Below are positions 47,198 to 56,010 of a stretch of 61,741 nt of DNA, piece after piece. Source of the stretch: BJGV01 sp964013575 (GTDB lineage Bacteria > Pseudomonadota > Gammaproteobacteria > Burkholderiales > Nitrosomonadaceae); NCBI GenBank assembly GCA_964013575.1, contig CAXGWP010000009.1:1-61741 (forward strand). The letters are read 5' to 3'. The first letter of the stretch is position 1. Every line of letters starts with the position of its first letter. The position numbers and the translations under genes are program-made. The notes beneath the pieces were generated by a model. The model was not told the DNA's origin, searched no databases, and saw only the letters and a program-made list of their open reading frames with translations.

Positions 47198-47457
47198 ATA
47201 TAATTAATATTATTAAACAAAAACTTATTATCTTTAACCCCAAAAAAATTGAAATTATCGATGAGAGCTACAAACATATAGGCCATGAAGGAGCAAAAAA
47301 TGGTGGCGGCCACTTTTTCCTGACAATTGTTTCATCAAGCTTTTATAAGAAATCCACTATAGAAAGGCACAGGATGATTTACGTTGCTTTAGGAGGAATG
47401 ATAGGAAGAGATATTCACGCATTAAGTATAAAGGCGTATACTCCTGAAGAAATTTAG
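47194..47457 (+). CDS. bolA: BolA family protein
   Basis: An 87-residue BolA/IbaG-type protein. IIDESYKHIGHEGAKNGGGHFFLTIVS includes the conserved histidine and the FLTIVS strand, and RHRMIYVALGG is the second conserved block. It partners monothiol glutaredoxins in Fe-S cluster trafficking. It overlaps yciI by four bases and is followed by ppiC after 31 bases. Confidence 0.93.
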   Translation: MNIINIIKQKLIIFNPKKIEIIDESYKHIGHEGAKNGGGHFFLTIVSSSFYKKSTIERHRMIYVALGGMIGRDIHALSIKAYTPEEI

Positions 47458-47488
47458 TTTTGATTTAATTTACTAAGAAGGAAATACA

Positions 47489-48280
47489 ATGCAATTGATT
47501 AAATTTTTACAGTTAATAGTACTCTATATATCAACACTTATAGTTGCTACCACAATACAAGCAGCACCTTTAGCTAAGGTTAATGGGGTTGCTATCCCGA
47601 AATCCAGATTAGAATTAGTAATGAAGGGGCTTATTGCCCAAGGACAGAAAGATACACCTGAGACTAGAAATGCAGTACGAGATGACCTTATAAAGCAGGA
47701 GGTGCTATCACAAGAAGCCATAAGAAAAAAACTAGATAAAGACCCTGATATCTCAACACAAATTATGATAACTCGCCAATCTGTTTTAATTAGGGCACTT
47801 CAAGCTGATTTTATTAAAAATAATAACCCTGCTGAAAAGGAACTTCGTGAAGAATATCAAGCAGTAAGTGCAGCATCTATGGGTGATCAAGAATACAATC
47901 CTCGTCATATATTGCTGAGTACTGAAGCAGAAGCTAAAGATATTATTGCAAAAATTAAAAAAGGCGGTAAATTTGAAAAAATTGCTAAAGATAAATCTAC
48001 AGATGATGGGTCTAAAAATAAGGGTGGCGAATTAGGTTGGTCATCAGCTAGAAGCTATTCACAACCTTTCGCAGAAGCTTTAATTAAATTAAAAACTGGT
48101 GAGATAACAGAAAAACCTGTAAAAACTTCTTTTGGTTGGCATATTATCCGGCTAGATGGGATGCGTCCTCTAAAAATACCACCCTTTGAAGAAGTAAAAC
48201 AAAAAGTTCAGCAGCGTGTATTACAACAAAAATTTAAAATTTATTTGGAAAAATTAAAAGAAAAAGCAAAAATTGAATAA
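47489..48280 (+). CDS. periplasmic peptidyl-prolyl cis-trans isomerase (PpiC/SurA type)
   Basis: A 263-residue exported foldase: signal peptide to about residue 25 (IQAAP), a helical N-terminal chaperone part (30-130), and one parvulin domain (about 135-230, NPRHILLSTEAEAKDII, GELGWSSARSYSQPFAEAL and SFGWHIIRLD). It probably helps fold outer-membrane proteins. It ends the yciB-yciI-bolA-ppiC cluster. AAGGAA lies seven bases before its ATG. Confidence 0.93.
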   Translation: MQLIKFLQLIVLYISTLIVATTIQAAPLAKVNGVAIPKSRLELVMKGLIAQGQKDTPETRNAVRDDLIKQEVLSQEAIRKKLDKDPDISTQIMITRQSVLIRALQADFIKNNNPAEKELREEYQAVSAASMGDQEYNPRHILLSTEAEAKDIIAKIKKGGKFEKIAKDKSTDDGSKNKGGELGWSSARSYSQPFAEALIKLKTGEITEKPVKTSFGWHIIRLDGMRPLKIPPFEEVKQKVQQRVLQQKFKIYLEKLKEKAKIE

Positions 48281-48294
48281 TAAAAATACTTAAT

Positions 48295-48338
48295 AATTTC
48301 AAGGGAAAGTTACTAAAAATTAACTTTCCTTTGAAATT
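48295..48338. terminator. bidirectional terminator between ppiC and alr
   Basis: AATTTCAAGGGAAAGTTA (48295-48312) and TAACTTTCCTTTGAAATT (48321-48338) form an 18-bp stem with one G-T pair. It lies between convergent genes, with A-rich sequence on the left, so it can act on both strands. The first base of the alr stop lies inside it. Confidence 0.7.
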
Positions 48339-49422
48339 ACATATTATTTAAGTATTTTATATTTACTCGCTGACCCAGGGAGCAGAATAGATCATAACTT
48401 ATAGTTCCAGCTGATTCTGCAATCTCTTCTATAGGTAATTCATTTCCCCAAAATACTACAGGGGTTCCAATACCTGCATTTGCAATCCCACTTAAATCCA
48501 CATGCAACATATCCATAGAAACTCGACCAATAATGCGCGTACGAGTCCCATTAACTAATACTGGTGTGCCAGTAGATGCATGCCGCGGATATCCATCTGC
48601 GTACCCACCTGCAACAATCCCTACACGCATAGCTTGATTAGCACAAAATGTCTGGCCATAACCAACTTTATCCCCTGCATGAAGATCCTGTACTGCAATA
48701 ACTTTACTAGTTAACGCCATAGATGGACGCAAGCCTAATTCGCTTGCTGATACGTCAGAAAATGGTGATGAACCATATAACATTATACCAGGTCGCACCC
48801 AGTCAGCATGAGTCTCAGGATACAGCAATATTGCAGCTGAATTAGCTAAAGAACATGGAAGGCTATAATTTGTAATAACAGAATTAAAACATTCTAGCTG
48901 TTCAATGACCCTCTTTCGATCCTTTCTATTTTCTGCACAAGCAAAATGTGTCATTAAAATGATTTGATCAATAACAGAATGGGACCTTAATGATTCTAAT
49001 GCCACTAGAAATTGCTCTGGAGTAAAACCTAAACGGTTCATACCAGTATTTAATTTCAAGAAAATATTCAGCCTTCTGTTTCTTTTATAAGCGGATAGCA
49101 TTTGCAACTGCTCACTATTATGTATTACAGCAGATAATTTATAATACTCAAATAATTCTAGTTCCGATTTAGAAAAGAACCCTTCAATTAATAATATAGT
49201 ATGTTGGTACCCAGCTTCTCGTAAACGTATAGCAGCTTCTATTTCTAAAACAGCAAAGCCATCTGCACTACTAAAGGCCTCTGCTGCATGTAATAAACCA
49301 TGTCCATATGCATCTGCTTTTATAACTGCCATTACTTTTGAGTATTTAGCATGTTGACGAACAATGGAAAGATTATGCTTAAGTGCAGTAAGATCAATCA
49401 ATGCATTAATAGGACGAGACAT
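48337..49422 (-). CDS. alr: alanine racemase
   Basis: A 361-residue PLP enzyme that makes D-alanine for peptidoglycan. The PLP lysine is in VMAVIKADAYGHGLLHAAEAF (K34), LKLNTGMNRLGF and MTHFACAE are conserved substrate-site blocks, GIMLYGSSP the phosphate region, and VGYGQTFCA the second catalytic region with its Tyr. MSRPINALIDLTAL fixes the start. The gene is divergent from lplT, as in related bacteria. Confidence 0.95.
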   Translation of the reverse strand: MSRPINALIDLTALKHNLSIVRQHAKYSKVMAVIKADAYGHGLLHAAEAFSSADGFAVLEIEAAIRLREAGYQHTILLIEGFFSKSELELFEYYKLSAVIHNSEQLQMLSAYKRNRRLNIFLKLNTGMNRLGFTPEQFLVALESLRSHSVIDQIILMTHFACAENRKDRKRVIEQLECFNSVITNYSLPCSLANSAAILLYPETHADWVRPGIMLYGSSPFSDVSASELGLRPSMALTSKVIAVQDLHAGDKVGYGQTFCANQAMRVGIVAGGYADGYPRHASTGTPVLVNGTRTRIIGRVSMDMLHVDLSGIANAGIGTPVVFWGNELPIEEIAESAGTISYDLFCSLGQRVNIKYLNNM

Positions 49423-49675
49423 TTTCTTAATATTTATATATGGATTACGATTATCTAATAAACATATTGCTACAATATATGCAGTAAATTTTACTTGCTA
49501 TTCAATCACAAATTTTATACTTAGGGCAGACTTTATCAAAAATCTTACTTAAAGGTAGAAGCTTATAACGATTACATTGGTCGGTGAAGCTATTTCATGT
49601 TATAAAATCACAGCCTAAAAAGATGTAAGAAGCATAAAATCAATACATATCTAATGACAATTTGGAGGCAATAAT

Positions 49676-50950
49676 TTGAAGCGTGGGTTTTATACTATCA
49701 TGGCAGCACAATTTTTCTCATCGCTCGCTGATAATGCCTTATTAGTTGTTGCTATTGCATTACTGATTGATCTTCATGCCCCTGCATATTTAACTCCTAT
49801 GCTTAAATTTGTTTTTGTATTGTTCTATGTCATTCTTGCTCCATTTGTGGGAGCATTTGCTGATTCTATGGCTAAAGGAAAGGTAATGTTTATAAGCAAT
49901 GCCATTAAAATTGTTGGTTGTTGCTTACTGTTCTTGGCTGCTCATCAATACGTTGCTCTAGCAGCATATGCTATTGTAGGACTAGGTGCAGCTGCATACT
50001 CACCAGCCAAATATGGGATTCTTACAGAACTCCTACCTCCCGAGAAGCTAGTAATAGCTAACGGTTGGATTGAGGGGCTTACTGTAGCATCTATTATTAT
50101 TGGAACAGTTTTGGGTGGAATATTAATTACGCCAGCAGTTGCAGAAGTATTCTTAGCATTTGATTTCCCTTACATAAATACTGGTATTGATACTATTCCT
50201 GAGGCATCTATTATCTTTATAGCAGCATTTTATGCTATTGCTGCCATTTTCAATCTATATATACCAAACACTGGAGTTGATCACCATATTCTCAACAAAA
50301 ATCCAATTTTCCTAATTCACGAATTTAAACATTGTGTCAAACTACTCTGGACTGATAAATTGGGGCAGATTTCACTCGCAGTAACAACATTATTCTGGGG
50401 AGCAGGAGCAACTCTACAATTTATTGTATTAAAATGGGCTGAAACAGCACTAGACTATCCTCTAAATAAAGCAGCCCAATTACAAGGAATAGTTGCAATT
50501 GGGATTGCTATTGGCGCTGTGACAGCTGCACGTTTAGTATCTCTTAGACAATCGGTTAAAGTAATACCACTTGGTATAGCTATGGGTATAGTCGTAATGG
50601 CTATGACAATAGCTTACAAACTATGGATTGCAATTATTTTATTAATGCTAATTGGTGGCTTAGCTGGATTCTTTGTGGTCCCAATGAATGCACTACTACA
50701 ACATCGTGGGCATATTTTAATGGGTGCAGGGCACTCCATTTCAGTACAAAATTTTAATGAGAATTTAAGTATTCTTGTTATGTTAACGATGTATGCCCTA
50801 TTAGTTAGTTTTGAAGTACATATTTATACTATAATTATCATATTTGGTTCATTTGTAGCCATAACAATGACCCTTATACGTCGCTGGCATATTTTAAACC
50901 AAATGAAAAAAGATTCGTTGCATCTTATTGGGGAACATAAAAAACCTTAA
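49676..50950 (+). CDS. lplT: lysophospholipid transporter LplT
   Basis: A 424-residue major-facilitator-type membrane protein with about twelve hydrophobic segments. MKRGFYTIMAAQFFSSLADNALL and AYSPAKYGILTELLPPEKLVIANGW are LplT family blocks. LplT flips lysophosphatidylethanolamine across the inner membrane for reacylation. The start is a TTG, with GGAGG eight bases ahead. The partner acyltransferase domain (aas) is not fused and not in the window. Confidence 0.9.
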   Translation: MKRGFYTIMAAQFFSSLADNALLVVAIALLIDLHAPAYLTPMLKFVFVLFYVILAPFVGAFADSMAKGKVMFISNAIKIVGCCLLFLAAHQYVALAAYAIVGLGAAAYSPAKYGILTELLPPEKLVIANGWIEGLTVASIIIGTVLGGILITPAVAEVFLAFDFPYINTGIDTIPEASIIFIAAFYAIAAIFNLYIPNTGVDHHILNKNPIFLIHEFKHCVKLLWTDKLGQISLAVTTLFWGAGATLQFIVLKWAETALDYPLNKAAQLQGIVAIGIAIGAVTAARLVSLRQSVKVIPLGIAMGIVVMAMTIAYKLWIAIILLMLIGGLAGFFVVPMNALLQHRGHILMGAGHSISVQNFNENLSILVMLTMYALLVSFEVHIYTIIIIFGSFVAITMTLIRRWHILNQMKKDSLHLIGEHKKP

Positions 50951-50961
50951 AAAGGCTATCA

Positions 50962-51660
50962 CTAATTTTGTATTATATTCTTAGCGAAACATAAGTCTTC
51001 CCATACTTTTTTCTTATCATACTGCATTTCTAACAAATAAGATGGGTGATAAGTAACAACTAAAGGAATACCAGAATATATATGTAATTTACCACGCAGA
51101 CTATCAAAAGACATGGTGGTATTTAATAAACTCTGAGCTATAAATTTCCCTAGAGCTATTATTATTTTTGGTTGTATTAGCTCAATTTGCCTTATAAGAA
51201 AAGATTCGCATTGTAAAAATGCACTATAATTTAATTTTTTGTAACTAGATGACTTAGATTTAACAATATCTGCAATATATACATTATAGTTTTGTTCCAA
51301 ACTAATAGCCCGTAACACGTTATCTAATAGCTGCCCAGTAGGTCCAATAATACATGGCTCCCCCTGAATACCTTCCTCCACATCTGGCATTGAACTTATA
51401 TACAACCAATTAACGCCCTTATCTCCAGTACGAAGGGATGTTCTTGTATGTCTCTGAAATAATGAACAACTAGCACAAGTAGTTACTTCTTCTTCAAGCT
51501 CAGTCCAATCAGATTTTAAAATCTGAAATTTTCTTTCATCTCCTTTTGTAATAGATAAATTTGATAACTTTACTATCTTACTAGTCAATTTTTTCTTTCT
51601 TTCAGACCAAAATGGTGCAAGTCGAAGCTCTTTAAGAATTTCTGTTCTCCTACTACTCAT
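50962..51660 (-). CDS. uracil-DNA glycosylase family 4-like protein, divergent motifs
   Basis: A 232-residue protein of the family 4 UDG type. It has the CASC pair (C62, C65) of the Fe-S cluster, the GEPCIIGPTGQLLDNVL block and a late YHPSYLLEM (motif B, 204-212). However, the usual GEAPG motif A is replaced by SSMPD (89-93), and the expected third cluster cysteine (KCRPP) is a serine (KSKSS, S135), though C151 remains. Activity is therefore doubtful. The N-terminal 55 residues are unrelated extension. It overlaps rimI by four bases. Confidence 0.8.
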   Translation of the reverse strand: MSSRRTEILKELRLAPFWSERKKKLTSKIVKLSNLSITKGDERKFQILKSDWTELEEEVTTCASCSLFQRHTRTSLRTGDKGVNWLYISSMPDVEEGIQGEPCIIGPTGQLLDNVLRAISLEQNYNVYIADIVKSKSSSYKKLNYSAFLQCESFLIRQIELIQPKIIIALGKFIAQSLLNTTMSFDSLRGKLHIYSGIPLVVTYHPSYLLEMQYDKKKVWEDLCFAKNIIQN

Positions 51661-52118
51661 AATTCTAATGCCATAACAATTGCATCCTCTCTCCCACCCA
51701 TCGCAGGATAATATTCTGGCCGTGATCCAATTTTTCTAAAACCTATTTGTTCGTATAATTTAGCTGCACCAAGGTTTGATTTGCGCACTTCTAAAAAAAT
51801 AGAGTGCATACAATATTCCTTAGCAAGAGAAATAAAATATTGCAACAATTTCTCTCCCCATCCTGCTCTCTGCCACGCTGATGCCACACTCAGGGTAAGT
51901 ATATGAGCTTCTTCTAAATTAATTGTCATAACACCATAACCAAAAATAAATTTATCCATCTCTAAAAGATAACAATGATAACCAGAATTTATTGAATCCC
52001 CAAAATTACCTCTAGTCCAAGGAAAAAGAAATACCTCTTTCTCTATTAACATTACAGCATCTAAATCTTTCTCTAGCATTTTTCTTATTTTTAACGATTC
52101 TTTAGGCTGAGAACTCAT
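51657..52118 (-). CDS. rimI: ribosomal protein S18 alanine N-acetyltransferase RimI
   Basis: A 153-residue GNAT acetyltransferase. The acetyl-CoA loop is LSVASAWQRAGWGEKLLQYF (Q/RxxGxG/A form) and SIFLEVRKSNLGAAKLYEQIGFRKIGSRPEYY is split over 105-135. RimI acetylates the N-terminal alanine of S18. It lies between tsaB and the UDG-like gene, with four-base overlaps on both sides, which is a common betaproteobacterial order. Confidence 0.93.
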   Translation of the reverse strand: MSSQPKESLKIRKMLEKDLDAVMLIEKEVFLFPWTRGNFGDSINSGYHCYLLEMDKFIFGYGVMTINLEEAHILTLSVASAWQRAGWGEKLLQYFISLAKEYCMHSIFLEVRKSNLGAAKLYEQIGFRKIGSRPEYYPAMGGREDAIVMALEL

Positions 52119-52786
52119 CTCTCATTTTCCTTTAATGCTATTTTATTACGTATATAAATTGGAGTAGCTTCTATTGGATTTACCCAAAGCCCCTGGGGAA
52201 ACCTATACTCAGCTAATTGTGCTATATCGCGAGCATTAGGTATAAAACCAATCTCAAAATTATTAATACTTTTTCTATAGTGTCTTCTCAACTCATCGTG
52301 ATAAATATCAAAACCACTACCACATCCAACCCAATTATTTTCTGGTATTTTTGGTGCATACTTTGGAGAGCAGAGTACAGGAGCACTCACATTTTCCCAA
52401 TCATCTATTGATTTAGCATATGCTGCATGATAAATCTCACCCATGCGAGCATCAATTGCTGTAACCACATGACCGGTTCCCACTTGCTGTGCCAAAGCTT
52501 CTAATGTTGAAATCCCAATTACAGGCAAGTCCGCACCAAAAGCTAGCCCTTGTGCAACACCACAAGCAATACGTAATCCAGTAAAAGATCCTGGACCTGC
52601 ACCAAATGCTATACCATCCAGTTGCACTAATGTTAATTCACTTTCTGCTAACAGTTTATGCAGGCCTGGCAGAAGAAATTCAGAATGTCTTTGCTCTACA
52701 TGAATATTTTGGCTTAAAGTCTTACCATCTATCAAAATTGATATTGAACAATAATTTGTAGAAGTGTCAAAAGCTAGAATTTTCAA
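52115..52786 (-). CDS. tsaB: tRNA threonylcarbamoyladenosine biosynthesis protein TsaB
   Basis: A 223-residue TsaB, the scaffold that pairs with TsaD in making t6A37. ILAFDTSTNYCSISIL (3-18), QRHSEFLLPGLHKLL and AFGAGPGSFTGLRIACGVAQGL are split over 35-85 and match the family. The overall ASKHA fold lacks the metal-binding residues of TsaD, as normal. First gene of tsaB-rimI-UDG. Confidence 0.94.
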   Translation of the reverse strand: MKILAFDTSTNYCSISILIDGKTLSQNIHVEQRHSEFLLPGLHKLLAESELTLVQLDGIAFGAGPGSFTGLRIACGVAQGLAFGADLPVIGISTLEALAQQVGTGHVVTAIDARMGEIYHAAYAKSIDDWENVSAPVLCSPKYAPKIPENNWVGCGSGFDIYHDELRRHYRKSINNFEIGFIPNARDIAQLAEYRFPQGLWVNPIEATPIYIRNKIALKENER

Positions 52787-52813
52787 AATATCAGCACCCT
52801 ATCAGCAACATAC

Positions 52814-53302
52814 CTATTCTGTCCTAATAAGCAAACATACTGCCTCAGCCTCAATACCCTCTCCCCTACCGATTGGTCCAAGAAGCTCAGCAGTTTTTGC
52901 TTTAATATTAATATTCTCTTCTAGTAAGTTCAGATCCTCGGAAATATTGGCAACCATAGCTGGGATATGTGGTGCCATTTTTGGTGCCTGTGCAATAATT
53001 GTTGCATCAATATTAATTATAGTATATTTATTCTCTTCTAATAAATGATGCACTTCTTTCAATAGAATTCTACTATTAATATTTTTATATTTTGGATTCT
53101 TATCTGAAAAATGCTTTCCAATATCTCCTAATGAAGCAGCCCCTAACAATGCATCACAAATTGCATGCAATAAAACATCAGAATCAGAATGACCTAACAG
53201 GCCTTTATCAAAAGGAATATTTATTCCCCCTATAATTAGCTGCCTATCTTCAACTAGCTGATGCACATCAGAGCCTTGACCAATCCTAATTTTACTTGTC
53301 AT
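52814..53302 (-). CDS. ispF: 2-C-methyl-D-erythritol 2,4-cyclodiphosphate synthase
   Basis: A 162-residue IspF, normal length. IGQGSDVHQLVEDRQLIIGG carries the metal-binding Asp and His, GLLGHSDSDVLLHAICDALLGA the second histidine region, and GRGEGIEAEAVCLL the C-terminal end. It forms the cyclic diphosphate in the MEP pathway. Its start overlaps ispD by 11 bases, so the two are coupled. Confidence 0.96.
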   Translation of the reverse strand: MTSKIRIGQGSDVHQLVEDRQLIIGGINIPFDKGLLGHSDSDVLLHAICDALLGAASLGDIGKHFSDKNPKYKNINSRILLKEVHHLLEENKYTIINIDATIIAQAPKMAPHIPAMVANISEDLNLLEENINIKAKTAELLGPIGRGEGIEAEAVCLLIRTE

Positions 53303-54005
53303 AATCTATACCTTGCTGTTCTCGTAATATTAATTCTGCCAAAGATAAATCCTTGGGGTAAGTGACTTTTATATTATGCATATCTCCAAGAACTAATTTA
53401 GGACTCAAACCTAAAGCTTCAACGGCACTAGCATCATCAGTCATAGTTATACTATCAGGCTTACATAGAGCATCCATTAATAGCTTGAAACGAAACATTT
53501 GTGGCGTCTGAGCCTGCCATAAACCATCTCTAGATTCAGTTCTAAGTACCCGATCATTACTACTTCTTTTCAACGTATCTGAAATAGGCACAGCTAATAA
53601 CCCACCAACTTTATCGTTGGATAGCTCATTTAGCATCTTTTTAAGTAATTTCTCACTTAAACAGGGTCGTGCTGCATCATGAACTAAAACCCAATCATCA
53701 TCATCTATAAGCGATGATTTCAATATAGAAATCAGCCCATTTGAAATACTCTTCGAGCGAGTCGCGCCACCACAATTAAGCACAATTAATTTACTGGAGA
53801 ACTCTGACCAATCATACTTAAACCACTCACTATCCTCAGGACTCAAAATAACTAATACGTTAGTAATGTCAGGATAAAGATATAAAGTACGCACGGCATA
53901 ATAAATCATAGGCTTACCCCTAAGAGACAAATATTGCTTAGGCAGATTTGTCTTCATGCGCGCACCGTAACCAGCTGCTGGAATTAATGCAAAGAATTTT
54001 GACAT
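53292..54005 (-). CDS. ispD: 2-C-methyl-D-erythritol 4-phosphate cytidylyltransferase
   Basis: A 237-residue IspD. The nucleotide-binding N-terminus is LIPAAGYGARMKTNLPKQYL (7-26), with VHDAARPCLS near 109 and TDDASAVEALG near 190. It couples CTP to MEP in isoprenoid synthesis. ispF follows with an overlap, and ispE is at 18.6-19.4 kb. Confidence 0.96.
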   Translation of the reverse strand: MSKFFALIPAAGYGARMKTNLPKQYLSLRGKPMIYYAVRTLYLYPDITNVLVILSPEDSEWFKYDWSEFSSKLIVLNCGGATRSKSISNGLISILKSSLIDDDDWVLVHDAARPCLSEKLLKKMLNELSNDKVGGLLAVPISDTLKRSSNDRVLRTESRDGLWQAQTPQMFRFKLLMDALCKPDSITMTDDASAVEALGLSPKLVLGDMHNIKVTYPKDLSLAELILREQQGIDYDK

Positions 54006-54147
54006 CCTGTAATTGTAACTAAAAAAATAATTCTTTTCTTAATATAAAACTTAAACACCTTATTTTTTCATATTTTTAATATAAACTAAAATAAAAAATA
54101 AGGCTTACTGTATAATACAATTTTTAAGATGCATAGATAATTTATAA

Positions 54148-55252
54148 ATGGAAACGGAACAAATTAACGCTATTTCTAACCACCTCTCTGACCTTAAAAA
54201 TAGATCAACCGAGATTCGGAGGTATCTTTGACTTTGATACAAAGAAGAAGCGCCTAATCGACATTTCCCAATTAGAAGAAGATCCTGAAATTTGGAAAGA
54301 CAGCAAACGTGCACAAAACCTAGGGAAAGAAAAGAAAATTTTAGAGAAAATTGTTTCTTCTCTTGAATCAATTGAAAAGCAATTACAAGATTCTATTGAT
54401 TTATTCCAAATTGCAAAAGAAGAGAATGATATAGTAGTGCTAAAAGGTATCTATAATGATGCACAAAATCTAGAAAAAAATGTTGCAAATATAGAATTTC
54501 GCCGCATGTTTTCTAACTCAATGGATCCAAATAATTGTTTCCTAGAGATTCAATCTGGATCAGGAGGAACAGAAGCTCAGGACTGGGCTTCTATGCTCCA
54601 GCGCATGTATCTACGATATTGTGAACAACATAATTATAAAGTTGAGGTACTTGAAGAATCTTCAGGTGAGGTAGCAGGAATTAAAAGTGCTTCACTTAAA
54701 ATATCTGGTGAGTATGCATATGGTTACTTACGAACTGAAAGTGGAGTACATCGCTTAGTACGAAAATCTCCTTTTGATTCTGGTAATCGGCGACATACGT
54801 CTTTTGCCAGCGTATTTATTTATCCAGAAGTAGATGACACTATAGAAATTGAAATAAACCCTGCTGACCTAAGAATAGATACATTCCGCGCTTCCGGTGC
54901 AGGTGGTCAACACATCAATAAAACTGATTCAGCTATACGGATTACTCACAACCCTTCAGGTATTGTTGTGAGCTGCCAGAATGATAGATCCCAACATCGA
55001 AACCGTGCAGAGGCCATGGCAATGCTGAGAGCACGCCTATATGAGGTAGAAGTACGCAAACAAAATGATGAGAAACAAGCTATGGAAGACTCAAAAACTG
55101 ATATAGGATGGGGACATCAGATACGCTCATATGTACTAGATCAATCACGTATTAAAGATTTAAGAACTGGCATAGAGGTTGGTAATACTCAAAGTGTTTT
55201 GGATGGGGGGTTAGATGAATTTATCCAAGCAAGCTTGAAGCAGAAAGGCTAA
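54148..55252 (+). CDS. prfB: peptide chain release factor 2 (programmed +1 frameshift)
   Basis: Release factor 2, read through a programmed +1 frameshift. The first frame starts at ATG 54148 and stops at TGA 54229-54231 after 27 codons. The site is CTT TGA C, with GGAGG (54218-54222) three bases before CTT, the classic arrangement. Skipping T54229 continues in the long frame to 55252, about 367 residues. The SPF anticodon tripeptide is in KSPFDSGNRRHTS and the GGQ catalytic motif in SGAGGQHINKTDSAIR. It releases peptides at UGA and UAA. A possible -10 (TATAAT, 54111-54116) precedes it. Confidence 0.96.
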
Positions 55253-55354
55253 CTATTAGAAAGGTTTATACTGATCTATAATAATTATTCTTTAAAATCC
55301 AGTGTTTTTATTATTACAGGGACTCATTACTAATGCTTCTTTGGCTAGCATTAT

Positions 55355-55798
55355 TTATATAAAAATATCCACATAACTATTATATCCTTCTTCAATTAAG
55401 CTATCGAATGGAATAAATCGTAAGGATGCCGAATTGATACAATAACGCTTTCCTATTGGTTCAGGGCCATCAGTAAAAACATGACCAAGATGAGAATCGG
55501 CATATCTTGAACGTACTTCAATTCGTGCTCGATTATTTTCTTTCTCTTCCTTCTCAAGGATCACGTTCTTATGAATTGGGCGTGTAAAGCTTGGCCAACC
55601 AGTCCCTGAGTCGTATTTATCTAATGAACTAAATAATGGCTCGCCCGATACTATATCTACGTACAAGCCAGATCTGTAATTATTCCAATAGATATTCTTA
55701 AATGGCTCTTCAGTTCCATTATTCTGTGTAACCCTAAACTGTTCTGCAGATAATTTACACTTCAACTCAGTTAAAGTAAATTTTTCTAAATTTTCCAT
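55355..55798 (-). CDS. msrB: peptide methionine (R)-S-oxide reductase
   Basis: A 147-residue MsrB that repairs methionine-R-sulfoxide. SGLYVDIVSGEPLFSSLDKY, DSGTGWPSF, SRYADSHLGHVF and GKRYCINSASLRF (catalytic Cys near residue 126) are the family blocks. The two CxxC zinc pairs of many MsrBs are missing (GLYVDIVSGEP instead), so this is the zinc-free type. It converges with prfB. Confidence 0.94.
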   Translation of the reverse strand: MENLEKFTLTELKCKLSAEQFRVTQNNGTEEPFKNIYWNNYRSGLYVDIVSGEPLFSSLDKYDSGTGWPSFTRPIHKNVILEKEEKENNRARIEVRSRYADSHLGHVFTDGPEPIGKRYCINSASLRFIPFDSLIEEGYNSYVDIFI

Positions 55799-55909
55799 AA
55801 GAAAAATAAATTATTATTAAGGTTTTCCAAATTTTGCTTATACAATATTCTACTGGTTTAGTATTTATAATTAAGCAGAAACATATAATTAAAAAAGATT
55901 AATAAATAT

Positions 55910-55937
55910 TTGCTATACGCCTAATACTTAAGATAAT
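55910..55937 (+). promoter_or_regulatory. possible promoter of lysS
   Basis: TTGCTA (55910-55915) and GATAAT (55932-55937) are spaced by 16 bases, a fair sigma-70 match, about 75 bases before the lysS start. Other AT-rich pairs exist nearby. Confidence 0.35.
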
Positions 55938-56010
55938 AGCGCATAATGTTACACAACGCTATAATTGCCGCCATGTGTTCCATAAAACAATAGGATTTTT
56001 AAGGTTAGAA

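Noticed and set aside
54105..54371. Minus-strand open frame at the start of prfB
   Set aside because: It is the complement of the genuine prfB 5' part, which is explained by the programmed frameshift.
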